Positions 8,591-16,983 of a stretch of 64,000 nt of DNA are shown one piece after another. Origin of the DNA: UBA6623 sp965217195 (GTDB taxonomy: Bacteria; Acidobacteriota; Terriglobia; Bryobacterales; UBA6623); the NCBI GenBank assembly GCA_965217195.1, contig CBDCHL010000002.1, positions 434,001-498,000 of the forward strand. The letters are read 5' to 3'. Under the pieces are notes generated by a model. The model worked only from the letters and a program-made list of their open reading frames with translations. It was not told the DNA's origin and searched no databases. Made by a program: the position numbers and the translations under genes. Numbering within the stretch: the stretch's first letter is position 1; each line of letters opens with the position of its first letter.

Positions 8591-9444
8591 ATGTTCGAAT
8601 TCCCCCACAAGGCTTACCGGAATCCGGGTTTCCTGAACAGTGCCGCGGCACGGCCGCTGCGCATTCTCTCCGAGTACCTGGAGCCGAACAGCCGCTTAGC
8701 GCACTACAAGATCCGAGACACTATCGTGGCTCCGCGCGGTTCGTCGATCGCGAAGCCGCGGAAGAGCTCGTGTCGCGAGCCGATACAACGGATGAAACCA
8801 GACGCGCGGAGCGGCTCCTCGATCGCGAAGCCGCGGAAGAGCTCGTGTCGCGAGCCGATACAACGGATGAAACCAGACGCGCGGAGCGGCTCCTGCGCGC
8901 GGCCCGGTATTACGAAGACGCTCGTGAGCTGGCGAGGCTTCTAACCGAGTGGTCAGACAGCCTGCCGCCTGACGGGCATCACTTCGTCGTTTGTTCCGGG
9001 GGCGGCGGCGGCATTATGGAGGCCGCCAATCGGGGAGCATCCGAGGCCGGCGGCAGGTCGGTGGGTTTCAATATCAGCCTCCCCCTCGAACAAAAACCCA
9101 ACGAGTTCATCCCAAACGAGCTGTCGTTCCAGTTTCACTACTTTTTCATGCGCAAGCTGTGGTTTGCCTATTTGGCGAAGGCGATGATCGTGTTTCCGGG
9201 CGGATATGGAACCCTCGATGAGATGATGGAGATCCTTACCCTGGTCCAAACCAGGAAGATCCGAAAGCCGGTGATGATGGCGCTGTACGGCCGTGATTAT
9301 TGGGAGAAGGTGATTGACTTCGAAGCGATGGAAAATCTGGGGGCGATCGATTCGGAGGATCGGAAGCTGTTCCGTTATTCCGATGACCCGCAAGCAGCCT
9401 TTGCAGAGATTTCATCGTGGCTGACCGAGAATTACTTGAAATGA
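8591..9444 (+). pseudogene. LOG-family (TIGR00730-like) gene, frameshifted and with internal tandem duplication
   Basis: The gene starts at ATG 8591 behind a strong AAGGAG site. Its N-terminus ('NSAAARPLRILSEYLEP', then 'KIRDTIV') is that of the large LOG/lysine-decarboxylase-like family. At about 8727 the family match jumps to another frame, resuming as 'GSARFVDREAAEEL'. Relatives read DTIVFFGSAR here, so about 7 bases appear deleted. The downstream frame then carries 'CSGGGGGIMEAANRGA' and the LOG signature PGGYGTLDE and runs intact to 9444. Directly after the shift a 75-bp unit is duplicated. LOG proteins release cytokinin bases from nucleotides or act as nucleotide phosphoribohydrolases. 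The gene is probably inactive unless the shift is a sequencing or assembly error. Confidence 0.7.
8744..8893 (+). repeat. Perfect 75-bp tandem duplication inside the LOG-family gene
   Basis: Bases 8744-8818 are repeated exactly at 8819-8893. The unit is a multiple of three, so in the downstream frame it duplicates 25 residues (starting DREAAEELVSRADTT). Perfect identity suggests a very recent event or an assembly artefact. Confidence 0.95.
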
Positions 9445-9481
9445 AGGTTCCTCGAAACGACGGTGGCCGCCCTGAGTCGCC

Positions 9482-10690
9482 ATGACTCTGCCAGCGAACC
9501 GTCTTTTGTTCCGGAGCCGCGGCGCGAGAATCGCACTCACGTTATTTGCCTGCCTTCTTACGCTAGGCGCGGCAGAGTTCGTGTTGCGGTTGTTCCCGGG
9601 AGTAGCGCCTCGGACCGCGCTTGACATCTATCGCAAGGATTCCGGCGGAGACCTTCTGCTGCAACCTGGGATCGCGCGCCGTCACCGTACTCGGCATTGG
9701 GATGTATCGATTCGGACCGACGAACGCGGCTTCAGGACGAGCGCGCTCTCCTTCTCAGCCAGTCGTGAAGGAGTCGCGTCGGCGAGCGCTAGGTCGGGCG
9801 ACTTGGAGCTCGCCGCCTCGATCCTTGTCCTCGGTGACTCGTTCGCCTTTGGGTCGGGCGTGGAGTCCGAAGAAACCTTTCCATCCCTGGTTCAGCAACA
9901 GCTCAGGCAAACGATGGCGGCCCGGATCACCAATGCCGCTGTGCCGGGAACGGGTCCGAGCGACCAACTTCGCTTACTGAAGAAGCTGTTCCCCGTCGAA
10001 ATGCCCGAGGTCGTGTTGATTGCGTTCTTTGTGGGCAACGACTTCACCGATGTTGGTATGGGTGGCGCGCAGCAGTTTCTCGTCGAAGACGGCTTTCTAT
10101 TCCGCAAGAAGCTGAAAACAGACAGGGAGTCCCGGTCGGGCGAACGGCTCCATCGGGCTCTGGTCCGCCAGTCGCGCCTATTGCAAGCGCTCGCGCCACT
10201 GCATTATTCGTGGCCCGGCCTTACGGGTCATTCGCCGGCGGCGAGGCGCTGGGACGAATGGCTCCGAGAGTTCGCGCTGGTTCACCTTGCGGAGCCGCCG
10301 GCACGAACTCGTCGCGCGATCGAGCAAACGCTCGGGGTGCTCGACGAAATGGCCGACTACTGCCGAAAGCGATCGTCGCACTTGCTGTTGCTCATCCTGC
10401 CGCGAAGTTATCAAGTTTATGAATCCGAGTTAGCCGCGATGCGCAAAGCTCTCTTGATTTCACCTGAGAAGGTTGACCTCGATAAACCACAGCGCATTCT
10501 TGCCGAATGGGCCATGCGAGCCGGCGTCGACGCAGTTGACGCTCTGCCCGATTTCCGAGAGCGCTCAGCGAAAAATCCCGGGTCGCGCCTGTTCTATTAC
10601 CCAGATGCACACTTTACCGCGGAAGGCCACGCCCTAGCGGCTGAGACGTTGCTGCCGGTCCTATCAAGGGCCGTGCGGGGAACGTTCTAA
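9482..10690 (+). CDS. Membrane-anchored SGNH/GDSL hydrolase-like protein
   Basis: A 402-residue protein with one N-terminal hydrophobic segment (about residues 11-30) and an SGNH-type domain. The block I motif 'VLGDSFAFGSG' carries the nucleophile Ser. 'FFVGNDFTD' supplies the block III Gly/Asn, and 'DAHFTAEGH' near the C-terminus supplies the Asp and His. The family includes esterases and acyl transferases or hydrolases acting on cell-surface sugars. The anchor suggests the active site faces the periplasm. It begins 37 bases after the LOG-family gene and may share its transcript. Substrate unknown. Confidence 0.82.
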   Translation: MTLPANRLLFRSRGARIALTLFACLLTLGAAEFVLRLFPGVAPRTALDIYRKDSGGDLLLQPGIARRHRTRHWDVSIRTDERGFRTSALSFSASREGVASASARSGDLELAASILVLGDSFAFGSGVESEETFPSLVQQQLRQTMAARITNAAVPGTGPSDQLRLLKKLFPVEMPEVVLIAFFVGNDFTDVGMGGAQQFLVEDGFLFRKKLKTDRESRSGERLHRALVRQSRLLQALAPLHYSWPGLTGHSPAARRWDEWLREFALVHLAEPPARTRRAIEQTLGVLDEMADYCRKRSSHLLLLILPRSYQVYESELAAMRKALLISPEKVDLDKPQRILAEWAMRAGVDAVDALPDFRERSAKNPGSRLFYYPDAHFTAEGHALAAETLLPVLSRAVRGTF

Positions 10691-10792
10691 GACGGCGGTA
10701 AGATTTCTGACGGTGGACGCCGCCGCTGCGGCCTGGGCGGCCGTGAGCAGTGTTATTCTCACGGATCATCTGGTGGATGGGATAGGGGATCT

Positions 10793-11914
10793 TTGTTTGT
10801 GATTGAATTCCGGGGCAATTGGGTCATCTATCTGCGTCAGGTAGGGTTGTTTATCCTGATCCTCGGGCCCCTTGTGGCGGTCGTGATGGTAGGGGGCGCT
10901 TGGCCCTGGGTATTCGCGGCTTCCTTATTGCCGATTCTCCCTTTCTTGGGGCTGTTCGTGCTGATTGTCGGCCGATGGGACCGCTTCCGTTTCGACGACG
11001 GCAAGCGCGTTGTCTTGCGACCGCTGCGGAAGCCCCTGGCGTATGAAACGATCAACGGTTTTGCGTTGGTTCGGACTGGCCCACTGTTCTACATCGAAGC
11101 GATCACGGGACGGTTTGGGCGACCACGGCTGCTGATGGCCGGTGATGGGCGCGATCTCGATCACGCGATGGCGGAGCTCGAGGGGCGCTTTAGCGAGGTT
11201 TCCATCGAGGAACGAAGCTTCCCTGTCTATGGATTGTTGGCGGGGATAGGCGCCGCCATCCTTTTCGTGCAGCTCACCTTCGTCTACTATTTGTCAACCA
11301 CATCGCCCGGGGTATCGGTAAGTTGCGAACCGATGCAGCTTCCGGCCGCAACGCCGGCGCAATCGGACGGCGAAGTCTACCGGCTGCCGGGTGTTGGGTT
11401 CACGGCGCCTGCGGAGTTTCGGCTCGTGCAAGGCGACGAGCGGGCGGGCCGGTATGTCTTCGAGAGCACGTCGAACGAGCAGCTACTGATCGTCCAGCGC
11501 GGGTTGCTCGCCGACATGGCCGATGGGGAGGGTACTTGGCTCGTGCGCGAACCTGAAACGGGTCGGCTGTCACCAGGAGTCTTCTTCTATGTGATGGGTG
11601 TCAGCGACAGCTTCGACCTGCTGAAGCTGGTGTATTGCGAGCGATTCGGTGTGATCCCGCTGGTGCTCAAGGGGGTCCTGCTTTCGTCGGAGGGTGGGGA
11701 TCGCGCGGAGCAAATCGGGTTCCACGAGTTTGAGGAAGAAGGTTACGAGGGGCTGATCCACAACTACACGTTGGACGGTCGCGGACGAGCCGAGATCTTG
11801 ATTCGCCACGGTGAGACATATAGCGAAATCGCGCTGTCGATTCGCGGCGGAGGGCCGATCGAGCCGACGCAGTGGGCGTCGTTGGTCAGGGGCGTGCGAT
11901 TTGACTCACCGTAG
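10793..11914 (+). CDS. Unknown membrane protein
   Basis: A 373-residue protein of no family I recognise. Two adjacent hydrophobic segments lie at about residues 15-60 ('FILILGPLVAVVMVGG' and a second one), and a third lies near 145-165. A soluble C-terminal domain of about 200 residues of mixed alpha/beta character follows, perhaps extracytoplasmic. The frame starts at TTG 10793; GTG 10799 is an alternative that is better spaced from the AGGGGA upstream. It may be a stress or surface protein with a PH-like cytoplasmic segment between TM2 and TM3, but this is only a guess from topology. Confidence 0.65.
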   Translation: MFVIEFRGNWVIYLRQVGLFILILGPLVAVVMVGGAWPWVFAASLLPILPFLGLFVLIVGRWDRFRFDDGKRVVLRPLRKPLAYETINGFALVRTGPLFYIEAITGRFGRPRLLMAGDGRDLDHAMAELEGRFSEVSIEERSFPVYGLLAGIGAAILFVQLTFVYYLSTTSPGVSVSCEPMQLPAATPAQSDGEVYRLPGVGFTAPAEFRLVQGDERAGRYVFESTSNEQLLIVQRGLLADMADGEGTWLVREPETGRLSPGVFFYVMGVSDSFDLLKLVYCERFGVIPLVLKGVLLSSEGGDRAEQIGFHEFEEEGYEGLIHNYTLDGRGRAEILIRHGETYSEIALSIRGGGPIEPTQWASLVRGVRFDSP

Positions 11915-12023
11915 TCCCCCGGGGCCGCTCAAGCCCCCTTCGGATCGTAGAATAGGGATGAACACAGCCTTTTGGACTTAGGCAGTCCGGTTGAACGAAG
12001 GTCTTAGAACAGCGGCTTCGCTA

Positions 12024-12716
12024 ATGATGAAAGCGATTTTTCTTCTCTACCTCATGATCGGGTCGGCCGTGAGTGCCTTTCCCCACGAATTGATAACCAC
12101 GCGCATTTTTTGGACACAGCACATATCGCGCATCTTTTACCGAAGTTGCATCTCGTGCCACCGGGCCGAGGGAAGCTCTTTCCCGCTGACTCGGTACCGC
12201 GAGGTCCGCCCGTGGGCCAAGGCGATCAAGAACGAAGTGCTCAATCGCCGAATGCCGCCATGGAATGCCGTTAAGGGTTTCGGGCATTTCAAGAACGACA
12301 TCAGCTTGAGCGAACGGGAGATCGCTCTGATTTCCAGTTGGGTCGAAGGCGGCGCTCCCGAGGGGCATCGTATCTACCTGCCCCCGATGCCCACCGGAGA
12401 ATCGTTGGCGGACGAGCCTGAACCCGACACCGAGCCTTTTCGTATCCAGGAAGGGGTGGTGTTGACCGAACCTCTGACAGCAATCGGTGTTCGTCCAGGC
12501 AAGCTTGCCGTGGGCGCGTCGCTGGAAGTGGTTGCCTACGGCCCGGACGGCAGTAGACGATATTTGATTTGGTTACGTGATTATGCGCCGGCATGGGAAC
12601 GGTCTTACTATTTCCGGCAGCCCGTCGTTTTTCCTGCCGGCACGCGGTTGTCAGTCTTCCCAACCAACGGGGCTTCGGCATCGCTGCTTATCGCAGCTCC
12701 TTCACAGGCACGGTGA
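12024..12716 (+). CDS. Exported monoheme c-type cytochrome-like protein
   Basis: A 230-residue protein with a short signal peptide ('AIFLLYLMIGSAVSAFP') and a single heme-binding motif CISCH about 33 residues in. 'FPLTRYREVRPWAKAI' and 'RRMPPWNA' follow, a pattern seen in the cytochrome-c domain attached to copper type II monooxygenase-like proteins of environmental bacteria. The C-terminal ~100 residues are beta-rich and may bind a ligand. The frame is open from TTG 11991, but ATG 12024 directly precedes the hydrophobic core. Its last 29 bases overlap the 3' end of the convergent metal-binding gene. Confidence 0.75.
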   Translation: MMKAIFLLYLMIGSAVSAFPHELITTRIFWTQHISRIFYRSCISCHRAEGSSFPLTRYREVRPWAKAIKNEVLNRRMPPWNAVKGFGHFKNDISLSEREIALISSWVEGGAPEGHRIYLPPMPTGESLADEPEPDTEPFRIQEGVVLTEPLTAIGVRPGKLAVGASLEVVAYGPDGSRRYLIWLRDYAPAWERSYYFRQPVVFPAGTRLSVFPTNGASASLLIAAPSQAR

Positions 12717-13590
12717 AGGGAATCGTGTTGACGCGGCCGTTTCGCTGCGTTTGAATCCAGACACGATACATTCCCGGCCTCGGGAATATCACATTCATTT
12801 GAATCCGCGGCCCGCCGTCGGCGATGGCCGGGTGGGCGTGCACCATGTCGACCAGGTCGCCGCTTGCCGCCAGCATGTGTGCCCACGCTCCCAGGAACTT
12901 CTCCAGACCCTCGGCGGTATCGAGGGTAAAGAAGAGTAGCGTCTTGAAGCCGGCAATCGGTTCGGGCGGTTCGGTGCGCAGCGAGATGGCGAGATTGTCT
13001 CCGGTTTTCGTGGTGAGATCGGCGTCGAGCCGACGCAGAGATGCTTCCAGGCTTTTGTCAAAACCCTCCGTCACGACGGTGACGGGCACAAGCTGGGGCG
13101 TCGAACCGGCGGGATAGAAGTCAGCGAGCAGGCGATAGACGCCGGGTTTGGGGAACTCGGTGCGGTGCCGGAAAATTCCGTCGTCACCCAGTACTGGGTG
13201 CTCGTGGCGAAAGATCTCGAGCTCGTGATGAACGAACAGCAGGTGGAAGATTTTGTCGTGGACAACCTGAAAATCGGTTACCCGGTGATCGTGATCCGGT
13301 TCAAGGATTTCAAACTGCAGCTCGACGGTTTCGCCTGGGACCACGCGCGCAGGGTGGACCGTGAGCGATACGCGGTATTCGATCGGCTCGGGAATACCGA
13401 GTACCATCGCCATTCCGCACTTGGGGCACTTGCCGCCAATGAAGGACCGCTCGTCCAAATCCATCGGGCAATAGAACGGCGGCAACTCGTCGCCATCGGG
13501 GGCGGTGGTGCCGGGAACGCGTGTAGCTTGGGCCGGAAGGGTTAACGCCGATAGAAGGAACAGAAGTAGTCCTCGCCAAACGTTCATCAC
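12688..13590 (-). CDS. Secreted protein with heavy-metal-binding domain
   Basis: A 300-residue exported protein. After a signal peptide ('GLLLFLLSALTLPAQA') comes a small Cys-rich module, 'FYCPMDLDERS' then 'GGKCPKCGMAMV'. This is the CPM...CPKCGM pattern of the heavy-metal-binding domain found in CopA/CusB-type and other metal-handling proteins. The rest is made of Ig-like beta domains rich in His ('VVHDKIFHLLFVHHELEIFRH'), suggestive of copper or another transition metal. A role in periplasmic metal handling is inferred. It converges with the monoheme cytochrome gene, overlapping by 29 bases. Confidence 0.78.
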   Translation of the reverse strand: MMNVWRGLLLFLLSALTLPAQATRVPGTTAPDGDELPPFYCPMDLDERSFIGGKCPKCGMAMVLGIPEPIEYRVSLTVHPARVVPGETVELQFEILEPDHDHRVTDFQVVHDKIFHLLFVHHELEIFRHEHPVLGDDGIFRHRTEFPKPGVYRLLADFYPAGSTPQLVPVTVVTEGFDKSLEASLRRLDADLTTKTGDNLAISLRTEPPEPIAGFKTLLFFTLDTAEGLEKFLGAWAHMLAASGDLVDMVHAHPAIADGGPRIQMNVIFPRPGMYRVWIQTQRNGRVNTIPFTVPVKELR

Positions 13591-13679
13591 TCTGGGGTCA
13601 TAGTATCAGCCGGACTGAAATGTTCGGAGAGACCGACCTCAGTCACCGACCTGTCAGGGAAATCGCGGAGAGTAAATTC

Positions 13680-14270
13680 TTACGAAGGCGCCAGATCGAT
13701 GCCGTAGCGCTGGAGTTCTTCGTCGTAGTAACGGCGATAGAGCAGGGTCCACTCTTCGCTGCCCTCGGGGATGTCACGTTTCTGGCTGCTGACCTTCTCT
13801 TGGGCCGCTTTGTCGATTTGCTCTTCCTTCACAAGAATGTCCGTCATTTCACGAACGATATCCAGGCGAATGTCGTTCCATGGAGCCGTCATGCGGATGC
13901 CGGGAACGCGAGGTAGGACGGCTCCGAGTTTGTGGGAGAATTCGATCACCTTGTCGCGCGAGAGCTTCATAGTACGGTCGCCGCCCCGCGCCTGCGCCGT
14001 AATCACCTTGCGCTCGCTGAGAACTTGGCGCTTCACCCTTTTGAACATCTCCTGGTAGGGAATCCGCTGATTGCGCATGTAGTCGGTGTATTGGTTCAGC
14101 AGCTCGCGGACTTCGGTGTTGATTTCGTCCTCGAGGCTTAATTCGTCGACTAGAATCGAATCAAAGTGTTCCCGTAGGGGCTGCTCGTCGCGGATTTCGA
14201 GGGATAATCTGCCGAGCCGACGTGTCAGCTCTCGAGCCAGGTAGGCGATGAATGTTCTCGTTAACAGCAT
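13680..14270 (-). CDS. Tandem DUF507-family protein
   Basis: A 196-residue protein made of two DUF507-like halves of about 95 residues each. The first contains 'ILVDELSLEDEINTEVRELL' and ends near 'VKRQVLSERKVI'. The second starts near 'KLSRDKVIEFSHKL' and ends with 'YRRYYDEELQRYGI'. Single DUF507 proteins of about 90 residues occur in several bacterial phyla, and this double form is also known. The function is not established. No membrane segment or signal is present. Confidence 0.8.
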   Translation of the reverse strand: MLLTRTFIAYLARELTRRLGRLSLEIRDEQPLREHFDSILVDELSLEDEINTEVRELLNQYTDYMRNQRIPYQEMFKRVKRQVLSERKVITAQARGGDRTMKLSRDKVIEFSHKLGAVLPRVPGIRMTAPWNDIRLDIVREMTDILVKEEQIDKAAQEKVSSQKRDIPEGSEEWTLLYRRYYDEELQRYGIDLAPS

Positions 14271-14560
14271 AGCCGTGAGACGTCAGTTTATCGGGGGTGG
14301 AAAGCGGTGTCAAACGGATCGGCTTGGCGGCGTTTCCCGGCCGACCCGAATCGCAAATCGGCGAGTCGGCACCGGAGGCTAGACCAACTCGCCCTTGCCG
14401 TGGCGGTCATCCGGTTCCGAGCGTGCGTTTCGCCGCCGGCCATCCGACGTGGGAGCTGCATGAGTCAAGGCTTTCGTCCGGATCTGTGCGGAGGGTGCCG
14501 GGCAGCCGGCATCCCTACCGCGACCCTTTTTTCGCGTAGACGGACCTTCACCACGGCGGG
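14271..14560. other. Intergenic, no gene recognised
   Basis: About 290 bases between two minus-strand genes. It is GC-rich with short inverted repeats (for example AGGGTGCCGGGCAGCCGGCATCCCT around 14495) and a T-run at about 14526. No credible coding sequence was seen on either strand. Confidence 0.5.
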
Positions 14561-16489
14561 CTATCGCCGGTGCTTGACCAATCTACCGCGGTTCCAGGGC
14601 TGAGCCAGCGTCGGCGGATTGGCGTATCGGTCCATCGAAAAGATCAAGCGCGCGCCACAGCCGGGCTCGAGTCGGACGGTCACATAGGGCGCGCTGAATT
14701 GCTTCGCCCCGGCTGCTGTGCGCTCGTCCGCCGCGGACTTTTCGCTTCTCGGTTCGGCTACTCCCGACACCTCTCGAAACTGATGCTCGCCGTAGCCACC
14801 CGCCTGCACATCCACCTCACGGGCTTCCACTTGATTGGTGTTCACCAAAGTAACCGTGACCGAATCCGTGTCCATCTTTTCGACCAGCGCCGCGACGTCG
14901 TCGGGTAACCCCGAGCGGCGGCGAACCGGGTCAAAGTACCGCAGGCGGCTGTGCAGAACCCAGATTCTGCCGCGCGCGAAGTAGCCGCCGGTCGTAAGGC
15001 GCAGCAGATGCTCGGTCGTGGCGGGGACGATATCGAGCAGGTAATCCGCCAATCGCGTGTCGGGCGAAGTCGGGTCGTTGTGCATGCGATCGGTTCTTTC
15101 GCGGATGTGCTCGAAATCCTGCCGCATCGCCCGCACGGGGTATCCCGGATCGTTGCCCTCGAGGAACGCAAGCCAGCCTTTTTCGGTCGGGATCCGCGCG
15201 AGATCCTTGCGGTCCATCGACCACAGGTAGATCTCGGTCAGCCGATCGAGAAAGAGGTTTTCGGTGTAGTGATAAAACTCGGGCGGGCCGTTGTGTTTGT
15301 AGCCGCGCGGGTCGCCGTACATTTGAGGCAGCAGGGTCTTGCCGTCGACGGTTTTCTTGTGTTCGTAAACCAGGTCCATTTGCCGACGTAGGACGTCGAT
15401 GTAGGAGAAGTCGCCGGTCAGCAGCAGGCCGTTCGCGAATCCGGGCCATGATGACGCCGTGAAATAGTTGCGGTGCGCGATCTTTTGTAGCTCGCCGTCA
15501 AAGATCGTGAAGTTCCAGCCATACGTCCCTTTCCACCATTGCCCGTTGTACTCGGCGCCCGGAGTGCCGTCGAGGCCGATGTTCGAGGGAATCATGCCGC
15601 CGGTCTTTTCCGTGCGCGCTTTCCAGGCATCGAGATATTCGAGCGTCCAATCGCGGTACTTGGCGTCATGCGTCAGCGCGTAGGCATTGAGGCCGAGCAG
15701 CGTGGCGCCCAGGTTGAGAAAGTTGTCGCCAACCGAGTCCAGGTATTCTTCGCAATGCGCCAGCATGCGCGGATACCACTCGAGCAGGTCGAGCATTTTT
15801 TTGCCGCGCGCGGGGTTGTGGAGTAGGTGAAACGTGCCGGGAACGGGGTCGCCCACCCAGTCGTAGACGGTGGCCTTGCGCATCATCGGGCCGCGGCTGC
15901 CGTTCCAGATGCTCTTGATGATTTTCTTAGCTGGGTCGTAGTTGGGCGCTTCAGGGTCTTCGTCCATGTACATGGCGGCGAAGCGCCGCATGCGGCCCAC
16001 CAGCAGCGGGTCGGTCGGCTCCGATAAGCCCAGCAGAAAAAATGCACGCATGCCCTCGCCGGTGTGAAACCAGTCAGACATGGTGATGAATTCCTTGTGA
16101 TAGGCGCCGTTGGAGGCCAGCTCGGTCAACTCGGTGCGCAGCTCGTTGTATTGCAGCAGGTGACCTTCGAGGCCATTCTTGTAGAGGTGCAGCACGGAAT
16201 CGGAGCCGCCCAGCGCGTGCAGCAGCGTCCAGTTGTAGTAGGTTTCGATCGCATCGTCGGGGCCATCGAGCGTGCCCCAGCGCGGCGTGTGGAGCAGGTA
16301 GCCGCGATCATCGATGTATTTCTCGGCGAAGGCTTCGACGGCGCGGGAGTTGGCCTCGAGGAGGGCGCGTTCCATCAACGCCCAAGAGGGCGGAGCCATG
16401 GGGGTGTCGACAACCAACGTCGGTTGCGCCGAGGCGAAGGGAACGACGACGAGGCAGAGAGCGAGGGCGGTGAGGCAGGGAGCTTTCAA
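14561..16489 (-). CDS. Large secreted protein, possibly an alpha/alpha-toroid hydrolase or lyase
   Basis: A protein of about 642 residues, exported by a clear signal peptide ('LTALALCLVVVPFASAQ'). The body is rich in Trp, Tyr, Asp and His and in helical segments ('YYNWTLLHALGG', 'EYLDSVGDNFLNLGATLLG', 'SSWPGFANGLLLTGD'). This pattern suggests an alpha/alpha barrel like those of polysaccharide lyases or unsaturated glucuronyl hydrolases. The family was not recognised with certainty and no catalytic motif is claimed. The frame is open from 16981, but that extension is translated repeat DNA. TTG 16489 yields the signal peptide and is preferred, although no good ribosome-binding site is visible. 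Confidence 0.7.
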   Translation of the reverse strand: MKAPCLTALALCLVVVPFASAQPTLVVDTPMAPPSWALMERALLEANSRAVEAFAEKYIDDRGYLLHTPRWGTLDGPDDAIETYYNWTLLHALGGSDSVLHLYKNGLEGHLLQYNELRTELTELASNGAYHKEFITMSDWFHTGEGMRAFFLLGLSEPTDPLLVGRMRRFAAMYMDEDPEAPNYDPAKKIIKSIWNGSRGPMMRKATVYDWVGDPVPGTFHLLHNPARGKKMLDLLEWYPRMLAHCEEYLDSVGDNFLNLGATLLGLNAYALTHDAKYRDWTLEYLDAWKARTEKTGGMIPSNIGLDGTPGAEYNGQWWKGTYGWNFTIFDGELQKIAHRNYFTASSWPGFANGLLLTGDFSYIDVLRRQMDLVYEHKKTVDGKTLLPQMYGDPRGYKHNGPPEFYHYTENLFLDRLTEIYLWSMDRKDLARIPTEKGWLAFLEGNDPGYPVRAMRQDFEHIRERTDRMHNDPTSPDTRLADYLLDIVPATTEHLLRLTTGGYFARGRIWVLHSRLRYFDPVRRRSGLPDDVAALVEKMDTDSVTVTLVNTNQVEAREVDVQAGGYGEHQFREVSGVAEPRSEKSAADERTAAGAKQFSAPYVTVRLEPGCGARLIFSMDRYANPPTLAQPWNRGRLVKHRR

Positions 16490-16528
16490 GCGGATGCGTC
16501 GAGCGACCGCAAAAAACCCAACACTGAC

Positions 16529-16628
16529 GAGCCGCGAAGCGGCGGCAGGAATATAGCCTAGGGTGGAGCCGGAACGGCGGAACCCTAGGTAGCGATCCAA
16601 TCCGATGGAGCCCTGAAAGGGCGGCAAG
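16529..16628 (-). repeat. Repeat family A, copy 1
   Basis: About 100 bases with three successive self-complementary units: GCCGC-GAA-GCGGC; a longer arm CCTAGGGT...ACCCTAGG enclosing GCCG-GAA-CGGC; and GCCCT-GAA-AGGGC. All three close on a GAA loop. Other copies are at 16810-16907, 22593-22693, 39723-39803 and 56442-56545. Strand is arbitrary: copies reading GCCGC first are called minus. Confidence 0.85.
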
Positions 16629-16809
16629 AACCAGCGCGTCAAGATTCCCTGCCGCTTCGCACCACCGACTCTCGTTCTCATGACCTTGTTACAAGTGCGC
16701 CGCTGATTCGGAAAACCATCCGTTCCTCGGCGGCGACTCCGAAGAGTCCGTTTCTGTGAACACGCGGCAGTCACAATATCACCATGAAAATGGGCGTGAG
16801 GGTGTTCCG

Positions 16810-16907
16810 GCCGCCCTTTCAGGGCTCCACCGGATTTGATTCCGTACCCAGGGTTCCGCCTTCGGCTCCACCCTGGGCTAAAGCTCCTGTCGCCGCTTCG
16901 CGGCTCA
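16810..16907 (+). repeat. Repeat family A, copy 2
   Basis: Inverted relative to copy 1. It starts with GCCCTTTCAGGGC, holds an ACCCAGGGTTCCGCC / CACCCTGGGCT arm pair and ends with GCCGCTTCGCGGC. The large arm reads CCCAGGGT rather than CCTAGGGT, with the matching change on the other side, so pairing is conserved while sequence drifts. Confidence 0.8.
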
Positions 16908-16983
16908 GCGCGTTTGTGACTTCGCCGTTTTTCGGTAATACTCCATTCATCGGCAAGGCTACATTTCGGAAGAGCCCGCATCC

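Larger units (their letters stand above)
16490..16983. other. Intergenic region with two inverted repeat copies
   Basis: Nearly 500 bases that carry two copies of repeat family A in opposite orientation (16529-16628 and 16810-16907). Between them lies about 180 bases with no gene. It sits upstream of the large secreted protein and downstream of the acyl-CoA synthetase. The long frame that crosses it is repeat-derived and not considered a gene. Confidence 0.7.

Noticed and set aside
16490..16981. N-terminal extension of the secreted protein frame through 16981
   Set aside because: The extra 160 or so residues are translated repeat family A DNA and lack any family pattern; the signal peptide starts at 16489.
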